64,000 nt of DNA from Dyadobacter sp. 3J3 (GTDB lineage: Bacteria; Bacteroidota; Bacteroidia; Cytophagales; Spirosomataceae). The position numbers and the translations under genes are program-made. Positions 33,090 through 41,617 of the stretch are shown here, one piece after another. Numbering within the stretch: position 1 is the first letter of the stretch; the number at the start of each line of letters is the position of its first letter. The notes beneath the pieces were generated by a model that saw only the letters and a list, made by a program, of their open reading frames with translations, was not told the origin of the DNA and made no database searches. The stretch covers positions 62,001-126,000 of the forward strand of contig NZ_VTOL01000009.1 in NCBI RefSeq assembly GCF_009801115.1. Direction: 5' to 3'.

Positions 33090-34271
33090 ATGAAGTCCAT
33101 TCATTCACTGCTTTTTCTGGTCGTTACTACGATTTTACTTTTCGCCGGGGCCAATACCCGGGGAGCTGTCAAAGCTTTGCCTCCCGAACAATTTTTCCCT
33201 GTTTACGATTATCAAAACGACTGGCTGGTTTATAGTAATCAGTACAAAAACTACGTTCCATTCTCAAAAGGAATAAATGAGGGCACCAAGTCGGTCAGTT
33301 TATATATTGATTTACTAAAAAACCGCAGATATTTTCTTCTTGTTAAAGCAGAAAATGAAAGCTATTTGTTCTTAGAAGGAGCACTTCAAAAAAAAATAGT
33401 TGCACATCAATGGCTTGAACTTAACATCGACAGCCTTTCTCGTATTTATAAAAAAGAAGAATTATTGCTTTCCATTTATGGAAATGCGGGTATTGATGAT
33501 AAGGACGTGCTCATTTGCAACAAGAAATCACAGGATGCAAGCGGGGTAATTGAGAAAACAGCATCCACTTTAATCAATATAAAACCAATTAATTTTTCTC
33601 CTTTTGGAAATTTTTCCATCCTTGCCATGCTGGTCATTCTGATCCTGAATGTGTGGATTTTTAACGTCAATCCTCTTGCTTTTTCAAGGCTTATCAACCC
33701 GCTGGAACTTTTCAACAACGATCCGAGGGATCAACTTTCAAAATTAAATAAACCATACAGCAACACCGTTATATTTCTGGTCATTATTGTGTCAATGCTG
33801 ATGGCATTTGTGCTGGTATTTTTTGCCAATAACAAGCTGAACCTATTTTCTGTTTCTGCAATTCTTTCGGAAGAATCAAACCTTATTCAATTTCTGGTCG
33901 ATTTTTTCATGCTCTCGGCAATCTTTTTTTTGCTGACTTATGGCAAATATATTTTTATGGTTTTGGTAGGAGAAATGCTTAATCTTGATAAGCTTGTAGA
34001 AACCTTGTTCCTAAAAATAATCCAATCCTCCTACTTCTTTTATGTTGCCCTGTTTCTTCTTGTTTTTATGCTAAGTCTGAACAATGCCATCTGGCTTGTT
34101 CCGCTGCGCCCTTATATCATGTTTCCTTTCCTGATTTTTTACGTGGCAAGGTTCTTTACACTTTATGTTGTGACTAAGCCGCCGGCATCGTTTATTAATC
34201 TGTATTTATTTTCGTACCTTTGCGTCATCGAAATAATCCCGTTGATTATCGGCATAAAGTTCGCTATGTAA
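33090..34271 (+). CDS. DUF4271 family membrane protein
   Basis: The 393-aa protein has a signal peptide (LLFLVVTTILLFAGANTRG), a ~130-residue extracytoplasmic region with DYQNDWLVYSNQYKNYVPF, then six to seven membrane helices starting near FGNFSILAMLVILILNVWIF (about 172). The membrane part carries the DUF4271 features (NPLAFSRLINPLELFN, and PYIMFPFLIFYVARFFTLY). DUF4271 genes in Bacteroidota usually sit next to hemD, as here (hemD starts 42 bp downstream), suggesting a conserved but unproven connection. Function unknown. Confidence 0.88.
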   Translation: MKSIHSLLFLVVTTILLFAGANTRGAVKALPPEQFFPVYDYQNDWLVYSNQYKNYVPFSKGINEGTKSVSLYIDLLKNRRYFLLVKAENESYLFLEGALQKKIVAHQWLELNIDSLSRIYKKEELLLSIYGNAGIDDKDVLICNKKSQDASGVIEKTASTLINIKPINFSPFGNFSILAMLVILILNVWIFNVNPLAFSRLINPLELFNNDPRDQLSKLNKPYSNTVIFLVIIVSMLMAFVLVFFANNKLNLFSVSAILSEESNLIQFLVDFFMLSAIFFLLTYGKYIFMVLVGEMLNLDKLVETLFLKIIQSSYFFYVALFLLVFMLSLNNAIWLVPLRPYIMFPFLIFYVARFFTLYVVTKPPASFINLYLFSYLCVIEIIPLIIGIKFAM

Positions 34272-34313
34272 GTTTCAGGGATGATTTTGAAATTAAACTA
34301 ATGAGAATTATAC

Positions 34314-35096
34314 ATGAGTGAGACCATCAAATTTGATCAGGATCGGCTCAAAAAGGTTACCAGTATTCTGGTAAGCCAATCAAGGCCGGCCGATGAAAAT
34401 TCCCCTTATTTTGAGATAGCTAAGAAATATGGCATTAAAGTGGATTTTCGGCCATTTATCAAGATAGACGGAGTCTCTTACAAAGAGTTTCGTAAGCAAA
34501 AGATTAATATCCTGGATCACACGGCCGTGATTTTCACAAGTCGTAACGCCATTGATCATTTCTTCAGAATTTGCACAGAAGGGCGCATAGAAGTTCCGGC
34601 TACTATGAAATATTTTTGTATTTCAGAACAGACAGCAAATTATCTTCAGAAGTATATCGTTATCCGCAAACGTAAAATCTTTGCAGGAACGAAAACCGCT
34701 GTTGAATTAATTGAGCTGATCCGTAAACACAAAAAGGAAAAATTCCTTTACCCGTGTTCTGATGTACGCAAAAATGAAATTCCGGAATTCGCAGATTTAG
34801 AAGAGTTCCAGTTTACAGAAGCAACGATGTATCAAACCGTTTCCGCAGATCTTTCAGATCTCGAAGATGTTTACTACGATATTATAGCATTTTTTAGTCC
34901 ATCAGGAATTAAGTCACTTTTGGACAACTTCCCGGATTTCAAACAAAATGTGACACGTATTGCAGCCTTTGGTCCTACAACGGCAAAAGCGGTTGAAGAT
35001 GCAGGGTTAATTCTTGATATTCAGGCGCCTTTACCTAATGCCCCATCAATGACTGGAGCACTGGATTTGTACATCCGCAAAGCAAATAATATTTAG
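34314..35096 (+). CDS. hemD: Uroporphyrinogen-III synthase family protein
   Basis: The 260-aa protein matches HemD of Bacteroidota: TSILVSQSRPADENSPYFEIAKKYGIKVDFRPFI at the start, AVIFTSRNAIDHFF (about 76-89, the tight turn near the active site), FLYPCSDVRKNEIPEF, and DIIAFFSPSGIKSLLDNFPDF with AAFGPTTAKAVEDAG (about 226-240) in the second domain. It closes and inverts ring D of hydroxymethylbilane to give uroporphyrinogen III. The typical YxT-type catalytic residues are not conserved in the family. A terminator follows. Some members are annotated only as family proteins; the DUF4271 neighbourhood supports the call. Confidence 0.85.
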   Translation: MSETIKFDQDRLKKVTSILVSQSRPADENSPYFEIAKKYGIKVDFRPFIKIDGVSYKEFRKQKINILDHTAVIFTSRNAIDHFFRICTEGRIEVPATMKYFCISEQTANYLQKYIVIRKRKIFAGTKTAVELIELIRKHKKEKFLYPCSDVRKNEIPEFADLEEFQFTEATMYQTVSADLSDLEDVYYDIIAFFSPSGIKSLLDNFPDFKQNVTRIAAFGPTTAKAVEDAGLILDIQAPLPNAPSMTGALDLYIRKANNI

Positions 35097-35111
35097 CATA
35101 ACCTGCTTACT

Positions 35112-35144
35112 AAAAAGGCCGAGAAAATTTCCCGGCCTTTTTTA
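35112..35144 (+). terminator. Terminator after hemD
   Basis: AAAAAGGCCG / CGGCCTTTTTT stem (one A-C mismatch higher up) followed by TTTTTTATTATT. Confidence 0.85.
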
Positions 35145-35228
35145 TTATTATATCAATTTTTTTCCAGAATATGCGTTATGAAATAAACCTCTTAAGCACT
35201 CAAGTGTTCTTTAACCTAATCCATACGC

Positions 35229-36206
35229 ATGACCTTGACGTTTATCTATCGTAATACTGAATGGGGCTATATATTTGGGATATTATTACTAACAATATCT
35301 TTCGGAGCGTTTGCACAAACGGATGCTCAATTCAGCCTTTTTTCTTTAAATCAGCTTTATCTTAATCCTGCGGCAGCAGGTGCAGACGGGTTGACCAAAT
35401 TCCAGCTTACACACCGTACGCAGTATGTCGGCTATCAGGGTACGAATAATGACGAAGGAGGGGCTCTTTCAACGCAGCTTTTTTCTTTCAGCATGCCTGT
35501 AAAGAATTTTGGAATTGGTTTTTATGCCCTAAACGACAAGACGGGGCCACGCACCAATCAGGATTTTAAATTATCTGCTTCTTATCATTTTCCGCTTGCA
35601 GGTGGAAATTTGCATGTTGGAGCTAGTGCAGGACTATTCAGACAATCAATCGATTACAGTAAACTTCGGGCACGTGATCCGGATGATCCTTTAATACAGA
35701 CCGGAACTGTTTCTGAAATGAATCCTGATTTCTCTGTGGGTGTACGTTATACAAGCGATGCATTTTATGTAGGCGCATCATTAAATCATTTATTGGAACC
35801 GAAATACAAACTTGGATCCGCAACAGCAACAAATCCTTTACCAAAAACAGTTTATCTTAATGCAGGTGTTAACATTGAGTTGGGTTACTTACTTGATGTT
35901 CAGCCCATTGTTTTGGTAAAATCAGATATCACCACAGTTTCTGTGGAAGGAGGAGCTACCGTGACATATAATAAAAAGTACTGGGCCGGAGCAACTTACA
36001 GACAACAGGATACCTATTTTATCATCATGGGTGGAATTTATTTATTGTCTGATCAATCTCTGAGATTATCCGGTGCCTATGATTTGGTTATTGGTGGAAA
36101 TAAAGCAAAATCACCATCTTCTTTTGAAGTAATGTTATCCTATGCCCTACCTTCTCCTAAATTTGGTAAGAAAACAATAATCAGGACTCCACGATTCAGA
36201 TTCTGA
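35229..36206 (+). CDS. PorP/SprF family T9SS outer-membrane protein
   Basis: The 325-aa protein has a signal peptide (LLLTISFGAFAQT) and the diagnostic PorP/SprF start QFSLFSLNQLYLNPAAAGADG (mature residues 1-20). The rest shows alternating aromatic/hydrophobic strands with Gly turns (HVGASAGLFRQSIDYSKL, SVGVRYTSDAFYVGASLNHLLEP, YWAGATYRQQDTYFIIMGGIYL) that predict an outer-membrane beta-barrel. PorP/SprF proteins deliver or anchor T9SS adhesins and interact with the GldK/PorE side of the machine. Its position just upstream of gldKLMN recalls the P. gingivalis porP-porK-porL-porM-porN order. It has a 367-bp gap to gldK. Confidence 0.93.
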   Translation: MTLTFIYRNTEWGYIFGILLLTISFGAFAQTDAQFSLFSLNQLYLNPAAAGADGLTKFQLTHRTQYVGYQGTNNDEGGALSTQLFSFSMPVKNFGIGFYALNDKTGPRTNQDFKLSASYHFPLAGGNLHVGASAGLFRQSIDYSKLRARDPDDPLIQTGTVSEMNPDFSVGVRYTSDAFYVGASLNHLLEPKYKLGSATATNPLPKTVYLNAGVNIELGYLLDVQPIVLVKSDITTVSVEGGATVTYNKKYWAGATYRQQDTYFIIMGGIYLLSDQSLRLSGAYDLVIGGNKAKSPSSFEVMLSYALPSPKFGKKTIIRTPRFRF

Positions 36207-36573
36207 TTTTTGAGGCAAATATGAGTACTTGGCAAAATCATCAATATGTACAATCAAAAAGCAAAACATTGCTATTTGATCAAAAAAAGGGCATTTAATT
36301 TCTTATATTTTTAATGATGGCCCCGGGTACATGTCATTCAGTTTGCAAAACTTTGATTTATATTTGTAAAATTTTCAAGTGTTATACCAACGACATGCGT
36401 TCTTACGTTAAGTCGAATAAATGATTCGGGTAAAATCAGATAGGCTTTTCCTTTTCAGCTTTCTCATTCATTTTTAGTGGTTCGTTACTTTTGTTTTTAT
36501 TTTAAGTATACTATATATTAATCGGTTGACGTTTTTAGGCTAACATTTATTATTTCAAATATCAAAAACCACT
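36207..36573. other. 367-bp intergenic region upstream of gldK
   Basis: AT-rich with no ORF of note. It holds two TAnnTTTG matches: TATATTTG at 36359-36366 (no well spaced -33 box) and TACTTTTG at 36486-36493. No hairpin terminator for porP was found. Confidence 0.6.
36486..36493 (+). promoter_or_regulatory. Candidate -7 promoter element (TACTTTTG) for gldKLMN
   Basis: Exact TAnnTTTG match 80 bp upstream of gldK. No clear TTG at the -33 position. Confidence 0.4.
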
Positions 36574-37644
36574 ATGAATGTTAAAGTGATCTATCGGGAT
36601 GGAGTCAAAAGTTTGCTTTTGATAGTTGCTCTTATGCTGATGCAAAGTTGCGGGTTTATCAAAAATAAATTTGGCAAGGGAGGAAAAGAAGACGTCGGCA
36701 TCGCGAATGGCGAAATCACCGCAACGGCGCGTAAAGGGTTCAAACAAACAACACCGGCAGGTATGGTTATGATACCGTCAGGTTCGTTTACAATGGGGCA
36801 GGCTGATGAAGATATTGCAGCTTCGATGAATAATATGAACCGTCGCGTAACGATCAGTTCTTTCTTCATGGACGACACCGAGATTACGAACAACGAATAT
36901 CGTCAATTCGTGAATGCACTTCTTGTTGACTCTGTTTCCGTACTGGGAGAAGAAGAGATTATGACTAAATACTATCCGGATACTACGGCATGGAAAAAAG
37001 ATTTTGCTTATTCCAACGGAGATCCTTTTGTTGAATATTACTATCAGCATCCTGGCTTCGATACTTATCCTGTTGTAGGAGTTAGCTGGTTGGGCGCTCA
37101 GTATTTTGCAAAATGGCGTACAAATCTTTATCACGATTACCAAAATAAAGAAGGTCAGTTCAATTCAACTGCTTTCCGGTTACCTAGCGAAGCAGAATGG
37201 GAATGGGCAGCACGTGGTGGACGCGCAGTGGCAAAATATCCATGGGGAAATCCATATACAATGAATACCAAAGGTTGCTTCCTGGCAAACTTTAAACCAC
37301 AGCGTGGAAATTACGATGCCGATGGATATCCTTATACGGCTCCTGCAAATGCCTACAATCCAAATGATTTTGGTTTATATAATATGGCTGGAAACGTAGC
37401 GGAATGGACACTTGATGCATTTACCGACAACGCAACTGCAATTGTTTGGGATATGAACCCAAGATATGACAATCCTGACGAGCCTCGTAAAGTTGTAAAA
37501 GGCGGATCATGGAAGGATGTTGCTTATTTCCTTCAAACCGGAACACGTACCTATGAGTACGAAACTGAACGCAGAGCCTTTATCGGTTTCCGTTGCGTGA
37601 TGGATAATGTTAATGGTCGTGCGGGTGGACGTTCCCGTCGCTAA
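36574..37644 (+). CDS. gldK: Type IX secretion/gliding lipoprotein GldK
   Basis: The 356-aa product has a lipoprotein signal ending LMLMQSCGFIKNKFGKG (Cys26) and a formylglycine-generating-enzyme/SUMF1 domain: PAGMVMIPSGSFTMGQADED (about 60-80), TEITNNEYRQFVNAL (about 103-117), WRTNLYHDY, FRLPSEAEWEWAARGG (about 203-218) and WPWGN-like KYPWGNPY, ending FIGFRCVMD. This is GldK/PorK: it forms a large ring with GldN under the outer membrane. The oxidase Cys pair of true FGE enzymes is absent, so it is structural. The Arg-rich tail GRAGGRSRR is unusual. Confidence 0.96.
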   Translation: MNVKVIYRDGVKSLLLIVALMLMQSCGFIKNKFGKGGKEDVGIANGEITATARKGFKQTTPAGMVMIPSGSFTMGQADEDIAASMNNMNRRVTISSFFMDDTEITNNEYRQFVNALLVDSVSVLGEEEIMTKYYPDTTAWKKDFAYSNGDPFVEYYYQHPGFDTYPVVGVSWLGAQYFAKWRTNLYHDYQNKEGQFNSTAFRLPSEAEWEWAARGGRAVAKYPWGNPYTMNTKGCFLANFKPQRGNYDADGYPYTAPANAYNPNDFGLYNMAGNVAEWTLDAFTDNATAIVWDMNPRYDNPDEPRKVVKGGSWKDVAYFLQTGTRTYEYETERRAFIGFRCVMDNVNGRAGGRSRR

Positions 37645-37651
37645 GAAATTT

Positions 37652-37698
37652 ACGCAAAGAAGTAGCAGCGTTTTGTGACACTGCTCCCTTCTTTGCGT
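37652..37698 (+). other. Strong hairpin between gldK and gldL
   Basis: Arms ACGCAAAGAAG (37652-37662) and CTTCTTTGCGT (37688-37698), extended by AGCAG / CTGCT after a small bulge. It starts 7 bp after the gldK stop. The following T tract (CATCATTTTAT) is weak, so it looks more like a partial terminator or mRNA-stabilising element than a full stop. Confidence 0.65.
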
Positions 37699-37760
37699 CA
37701 TCATTTTATAAATACAACAAATTTTAATATCACTATTCACTATAATTTATTTCAATTCGT

Positions 37761-38579
37761 ATGGCTAAGAGTAACGGATCTAGTTTTTTATGGGACAAAC
37801 TAGTACCAACAATTTACAGCGCAGGTGCTGCAGTTGTTATTATGGGAGCTTTATTTAAAATTCAGCATTGGGATGGAGGAAGTGAAATGCTTACATTAGG
37901 TCTTGGGACAGAAGTTGGTATTTTCTTATTATATGCATTGCAAACAATAACGCAATCAACAAATTCTGATCCGGACTGGACACGTGTCTATCCTGAACTT
38001 GCTGAAGATTATAACGGACCGGCGATCACTCGCGGCGGTTCATCGGCTGGAAGCGGCATTACTGCCAAACTGGATACTATGCTTGACAACGCCAAAATAT
38101 CTCCTGACGTTTTTGATAGCCTGGGAAAAGGATTCAAAAACCTTTCTGATACCGTTGGTAAAATCACTGATTTGACGGATGCAACAGTTGCAACAAATGA
38201 TTACGCCAAAAACGTGAAATCTGCATCCCTTGCTATGAACGATATGAACAAGTCATACGGTGTTGCTATTACAGCAATGACTTCTATGGCCGATGCTACG
38301 AAAGATGCTCAATCATACCGTGACCAGTTTCAGCAGATTACTAAAAACATGGGTGCTTTGAATGCTGTTTATGAACTTGAACTTCAGGATACAACAAAAC
38401 ACCTTAAAGCGATGAATGCTTTCTACGGTAACCTTACGGCTGCTATGGAAAATATGGCTGATGCAACCAAAGAATCACAAGTGTTTAAAAATGAGATGTC
38501 AAAACTGACAACTAATATTTCTTCACTTAACGGTATTTATGGTAATATGTTAACTGCCATGCGTGGTGGTAACGCATAA
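37761..38579 (+). CDS. gldL: Gliding motility/T9SS motor protein GldL
   Basis: The 272-aa protein has two membrane helices near the N-terminus: LVPTIYSAGAAVVIMGALFKI (about 14-34) and EMLTLGLGTEVGIFLLYALQ (about 42-61), with Glu51 in the second helix matching the essential GldL glutamate thought to carry protons. The family hallmark KIQHWDGGSEML joins them. The C-terminal 200 residues form a cytoplasmic helical domain with repeated DATKDAQSYRDQFQQITKNMGALNAVYELELQ and DATKESQVFKNEMSKLTTNISSLNGIYGNML. With GldM it converts proton flow into rotation to drive secretion and gliding. Confidence 0.97.
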   Translation: MAKSNGSSFLWDKLVPTIYSAGAAVVIMGALFKIQHWDGGSEMLTLGLGTEVGIFLLYALQTITQSTNSDPDWTRVYPELAEDYNGPAITRGGSSAGSGITAKLDTMLDNAKISPDVFDSLGKGFKNLSDTVGKITDLTDATVATNDYAKNVKSASLAMNDMNKSYGVAITAMTSMADATKDAQSYRDQFQQITKNMGALNAVYELELQDTTKHLKAMNAFYGNLTAAMENMADATKESQVFKNEMSKLTTNISSLNGIYGNMLTAMRGGNA

Positions 38580-38675
38580 TATCAACCGGGCAAACAGTGT
38601 TGTAAACCCTAACAGGATCTTATTATTGTTTGTTATCTTAACTATTTAATCACTGATAACTGATTACTGAATAAT

Positions 38676-40268
38676 ATGGCAGGTGGAAAAGAAACACCCC
38701 GTCAGAAGATGATTGGAATGATGTATCTGGTTCTTACAGCAATGCTCGCATTGCAGGTAAGCTCAGCGATTATCGAAAAATTCGTCCTACTGAACAATTC
38801 TTTGGAACTATCTTCGGGAGCAGCCAATAAAATAAACCAGGAAACCGTACTAAAAATAAAAGCAGCAGTTGAAAAGTCGGGCAGCCGTGCAGCGGATGTT
38901 GCAGTATTAAAGCAGGCTGATGACGTACGGAAATCTTCGGCTGACATTATAAATGAAATTAATACGCTTAAACAAGAAATCATTACAAGTGCCGGTGGCG
39001 GATTAAACGAGCAAGGTGGTATCAAAAATCCTTCCGAAGAAGCCAAAGTTGGTGAGTTAATGATTGGAGGAAAGAAAAATGGTAAAGCGTATAAGCTAAA
39101 ACAAGATCTTAATGCTTTTACAGACCGTTTGAGTTCAATGAATCCTACCAAGTTCCAGTCAATCGCGATGGACGGTAAGGAAGATCCTGTTACTAAAACA
39201 AGTGTTGATCAAAGAAATAAAGATTTTGCTGAACTGAACTTTGCTGAAACTCCTGTTGCTGCTGCATTAGCAGTTTTGAGCCAGAAGCAAACTGATATCC
39301 GCAGAATGGAAAGTGAAGTGTTGAGCTACCTTGCAAGTAAAGTAGGTGCTGCTGACATTAAATTTGACAGAATTCTTGCCATGATCAGCGCAGATGCTAA
39401 AACAGTTGTAGCAGGTACTAAATTCAAAGGAGATATGTTTATCGCTGCTTCGGCAAGTGGTATCACACCTCGTATGAGTTTGAACGGTGGCGGTGTTAAA
39501 GTTGAAAATGGTGTTGGTAAAATTGAGTTCACTGCACAAGGCGGTGGCTATAATGCAGAAGGTATTGCACGTCGTGAATTAACAGGAGCAATCTCCTTCC
39601 CTACTCCATCCGGTCGTGATACAACGGTTAACCTGAAACAGGAATATTTCGTAGTAAAACCTACTTATCAGATTGAAACAGGTACTTTGCCTCCTTTATA
39701 TCTGGGTTGTGCAAATAAACTAAGTATTCAAAGTCCTGCGTTAGGCGCTCTTTGGGCTCCAAGTTTTACAACAGACGGTGGAGAGATTATTAACAGTGGA
39801 CAAAAAGGTAAATTCACTATTGTTCCTAACAGAGCTCAGTTGACTTTAACAGTAAGCAACCAGGGAAGTGTTTTGGGAACTGATGGTTTCCGTGTAAGAC
39901 TTGTACCGAAACCAACGCTTGAAATTCGTGTTAATGGAAGTCCTCTTGATGAGCGTCGTGGTATCGCTGCAAGCGCTGCACGTAGCATTCAGGTTGTAGC
40001 ATTGGCAGATGAAAGCTTTAAAACTTTCTCTCCTGAAGATGCACGTTTCCGCGTTTCTTCGATTCAGATCTCTCTTGCAAGAGGAGCAAGACGTATCGGA
40101 AGTCCGATCAGCTTAGGTGGTGGTGGATCAATTTCTTCTTTGGCACAACAAGCAGAACCTGGTGATCGTTATGTGATTGAAGTATTAAAAGTAGAACGTC
40201 AGAATTTTAAAGGAAGCGTTAGCGAAGTTGAAATGGGTCAGGTTATCAGAACTGTTTCACTTAATTAA
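38676..40268 (+). CDS. gldM: Gliding motility/T9SS motor protein GldM
   Basis: The 530-aa protein starts with the single GldM membrane helix MIGMMYLVLTAMLALQVSSAII (about 12-33) after the short ETPRQK cytoplasmic piece. The periplasmic part has an all-helical D1 (about 35-225, EKFVLLNNSLELSSGAANKIN and KVGAADIKFDRILAMI) and beta-rich D2-D4 (about 226-530, AASASGITPRMSLNGGG, YFVVKPTYQIETGTLPPLYLGCANKLSI, RGIAASAARSIQVVALADESF). Two copies sit in the GldL pentamer and reach the GldK-GldN ring. It ends VIRTVSLN. Length matches PorM/GldM. Confidence 0.97.
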   Translation: MAGGKETPRQKMIGMMYLVLTAMLALQVSSAIIEKFVLLNNSLELSSGAANKINQETVLKIKAAVEKSGSRAADVAVLKQADDVRKSSADIINEINTLKQEIITSAGGGLNEQGGIKNPSEEAKVGELMIGGKKNGKAYKLKQDLNAFTDRLSSMNPTKFQSIAMDGKEDPVTKTSVDQRNKDFAELNFAETPVAAALAVLSQKQTDIRRMESEVLSYLASKVGAADIKFDRILAMISADAKTVVAGTKFKGDMFIAASASGITPRMSLNGGGVKVENGVGKIEFTAQGGGYNAEGIARRELTGAISFPTPSGRDTTVNLKQEYFVVKPTYQIETGTLPPLYLGCANKLSIQSPALGALWAPSFTTDGGEIINSGQKGKFTIVPNRAQLTLTVSNQGSVLGTDGFRVRLVPKPTLEIRVNGSPLDERRGIAASAARSIQVVALADESFKTFSPEDARFRVSSIQISLARGARRIGSPISLGGGGSISSLAQQAEPGDRYVIEVLKVERQNFKGSVSEVEMGQVIRTVSLN

Positions 40269-40309
40269 CAACAGGCACTTGCTGATTGGATAAGATAAAA
40301 ATATAAGCA

Positions 40310-41365
40310 ATGAGAAGAATGAACGGAAAAACAATTGCATGGTCAATATTGTCCCTAACAATGGGATCTACCATGGTATTTGCTCAGGAGAAGGAAGACT
40401 CTACCGCGAATCAATTTTCGTCACATCCAATCAGTGAGGGTGATGTGATGATGAAAAGAACATTGTGGAGAAGAGTTGATCTTAAAGAGAAACAAAACTC
40501 TTCCATGTTCTCTAAAAATAATGAGATCACAAGATATTTATTGGAAGCAGCAAAAGCAGGTCTTATTGATGCTTACACGAACGATTCTTGTACGACCAAA
40601 TTATCAAGTGACCTGATCCATAAAAAGATGCTAATTCCGAATCAGACAGCTGGTCTGTCTGCCGAAGAAATCGCTGCTGGTTTTGGAAAACCTGCTGCTG
40701 ACGCTGGTGGATGGGATGATAAAGCTAAGGTAGACTCTAAGAAAACCGAAACAACAGCCAAGGCTGATGACGGATGGGGAGCCCCTGCGAAAAAAACGGC
40801 TGCCGAAGATGATGGTTGGGGAGCACCTAAACCAAAAAAATCAACTAAAAAAGGAGCAAAAGGTAAAGCCATAAAAGAAGAACTTCCTGTTGTTGCGGCT
40901 GTTCCGGTTGATACTTTTCAGGTAGCAGCTACGATGGCAACAGAAGAAGAGTTTTTCCCTGATCAGATCAATTTGATGGAAGTTAAGGAAGACTGGACTT
41001 TTGATAAAAAACGTTCTCGTTTGTACATGGACATCCAGGCTATCACGCTTTTGATTCCATCCGATATGAATGCTGCAACAGGTCTTGAATTACCAATCGC
41101 TTCGTTCCGTTACAAAGATGTTGAACGTCTTTTCAGAAGTGATCCTAAAAAATATATCTGGTATAACACCAAGAATACAGCACAAAATAAAAACCTTGCT
41201 GATGCCTTTGATTTACGTTTGTTCTACGGTCGCATCACAAAGTATTCAAATGCCTCTGATAAGTCATTTATTGACATTTACAAAGGAGATAAGGAAGCTC
41301 TTATTAAATCTCTTAACTACGAACAAGAGTTAATGGAACTTGAACACGGTCTTTGGGAATATTAA
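40310..41365 (+). CDS. gldN: Gliding motility/T9SS ring protein GldN with a low-complexity insert
   Basis: The 351-aa product has a signal peptide (LSLTMGSTMVFAQ), then GldN blocks PISEGDVMMKRTLWRRVDLKEKQN (about 40-63), ITRYLLEAAKAGLIDAY and the C-terminal half EDWTFDKKRSRLYMDIQAITLLIP, FRYKDVERLF, FDLRLFYGRITKYSN (about 225-315). Between residues about 124 and 190 it carries an Ala/Lys-rich stretch with two DDGWGAP units (about 153 and 167) and a related GGWDDKA, ending in a KPKKSTKKGAKGK tract. This is not part of the usual fold. GldN partners GldK in the periplasmic ring. A terminator follows at 41387. Confidence 0.94.
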   Translation: MRRMNGKTIAWSILSLTMGSTMVFAQEKEDSTANQFSSHPISEGDVMMKRTLWRRVDLKEKQNSSMFSKNNEITRYLLEAAKAGLIDAYTNDSCTTKLSSDLIHKKMLIPNQTAGLSAEEIAAGFGKPAADAGGWDDKAKVDSKKTETTAKADDGWGAPAKKTAAEDDGWGAPKPKKSTKKGAKGKAIKEELPVVAAVPVDTFQVAATMATEEEFFPDQINLMEVKEDWTFDKKRSRLYMDIQAITLLIPSDMNAATGLELPIASFRYKDVERLFRSDPKKYIWYNTKNTAQNKNLADAFDLRLFYGRITKYSNASDKSFIDIYKGDKEALIKSLNYEQELMELEHGLWEY

Positions 41366-41386
41366 TCCAAACCGCTCTAAAATAAG

Positions 41387-41422
41387 AAAGCGAAGGTACC
41401 GGAAGGTGCTTTCGCTTTTTTT
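41387..41422 (+). terminator. Terminator of the gldKLMN operon
   Basis: A 14-bp stem (AAAGCGAAGGTACC with GGTGCTTTCGCTTT, two G-T wobbles, GGAA loop) followed by TTTTTTT. Confidence 0.85.
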
Positions 41423-41559
41423 CGTTGTAGGATATCAGATTACAATTGGATGGATCAAATTAATCCTACAATTCAAAATAGCTTACAGCGTACTAAAAAG
41501 GCACAATAATCCTAGCTCGAATCATATAATCCTAGGGTAAATAATTATGGCATAGACAA

Positions 41560-41593
41560 AAAATAATCCCTGCCACTTTACGCGACAGGGATT
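41560..41593 (-). terminator. Terminator after the collagen-like lipoprotein gene
   Basis: AATCCCTG / CAGGGATT stem with a 13-nt loop. On the reverse strand it is followed by ATTATTTTTTG. Confidence 0.75.
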
Positions 41594-41617
41594 CAATAAA
41601 TTAAAAATCATAGGAAT

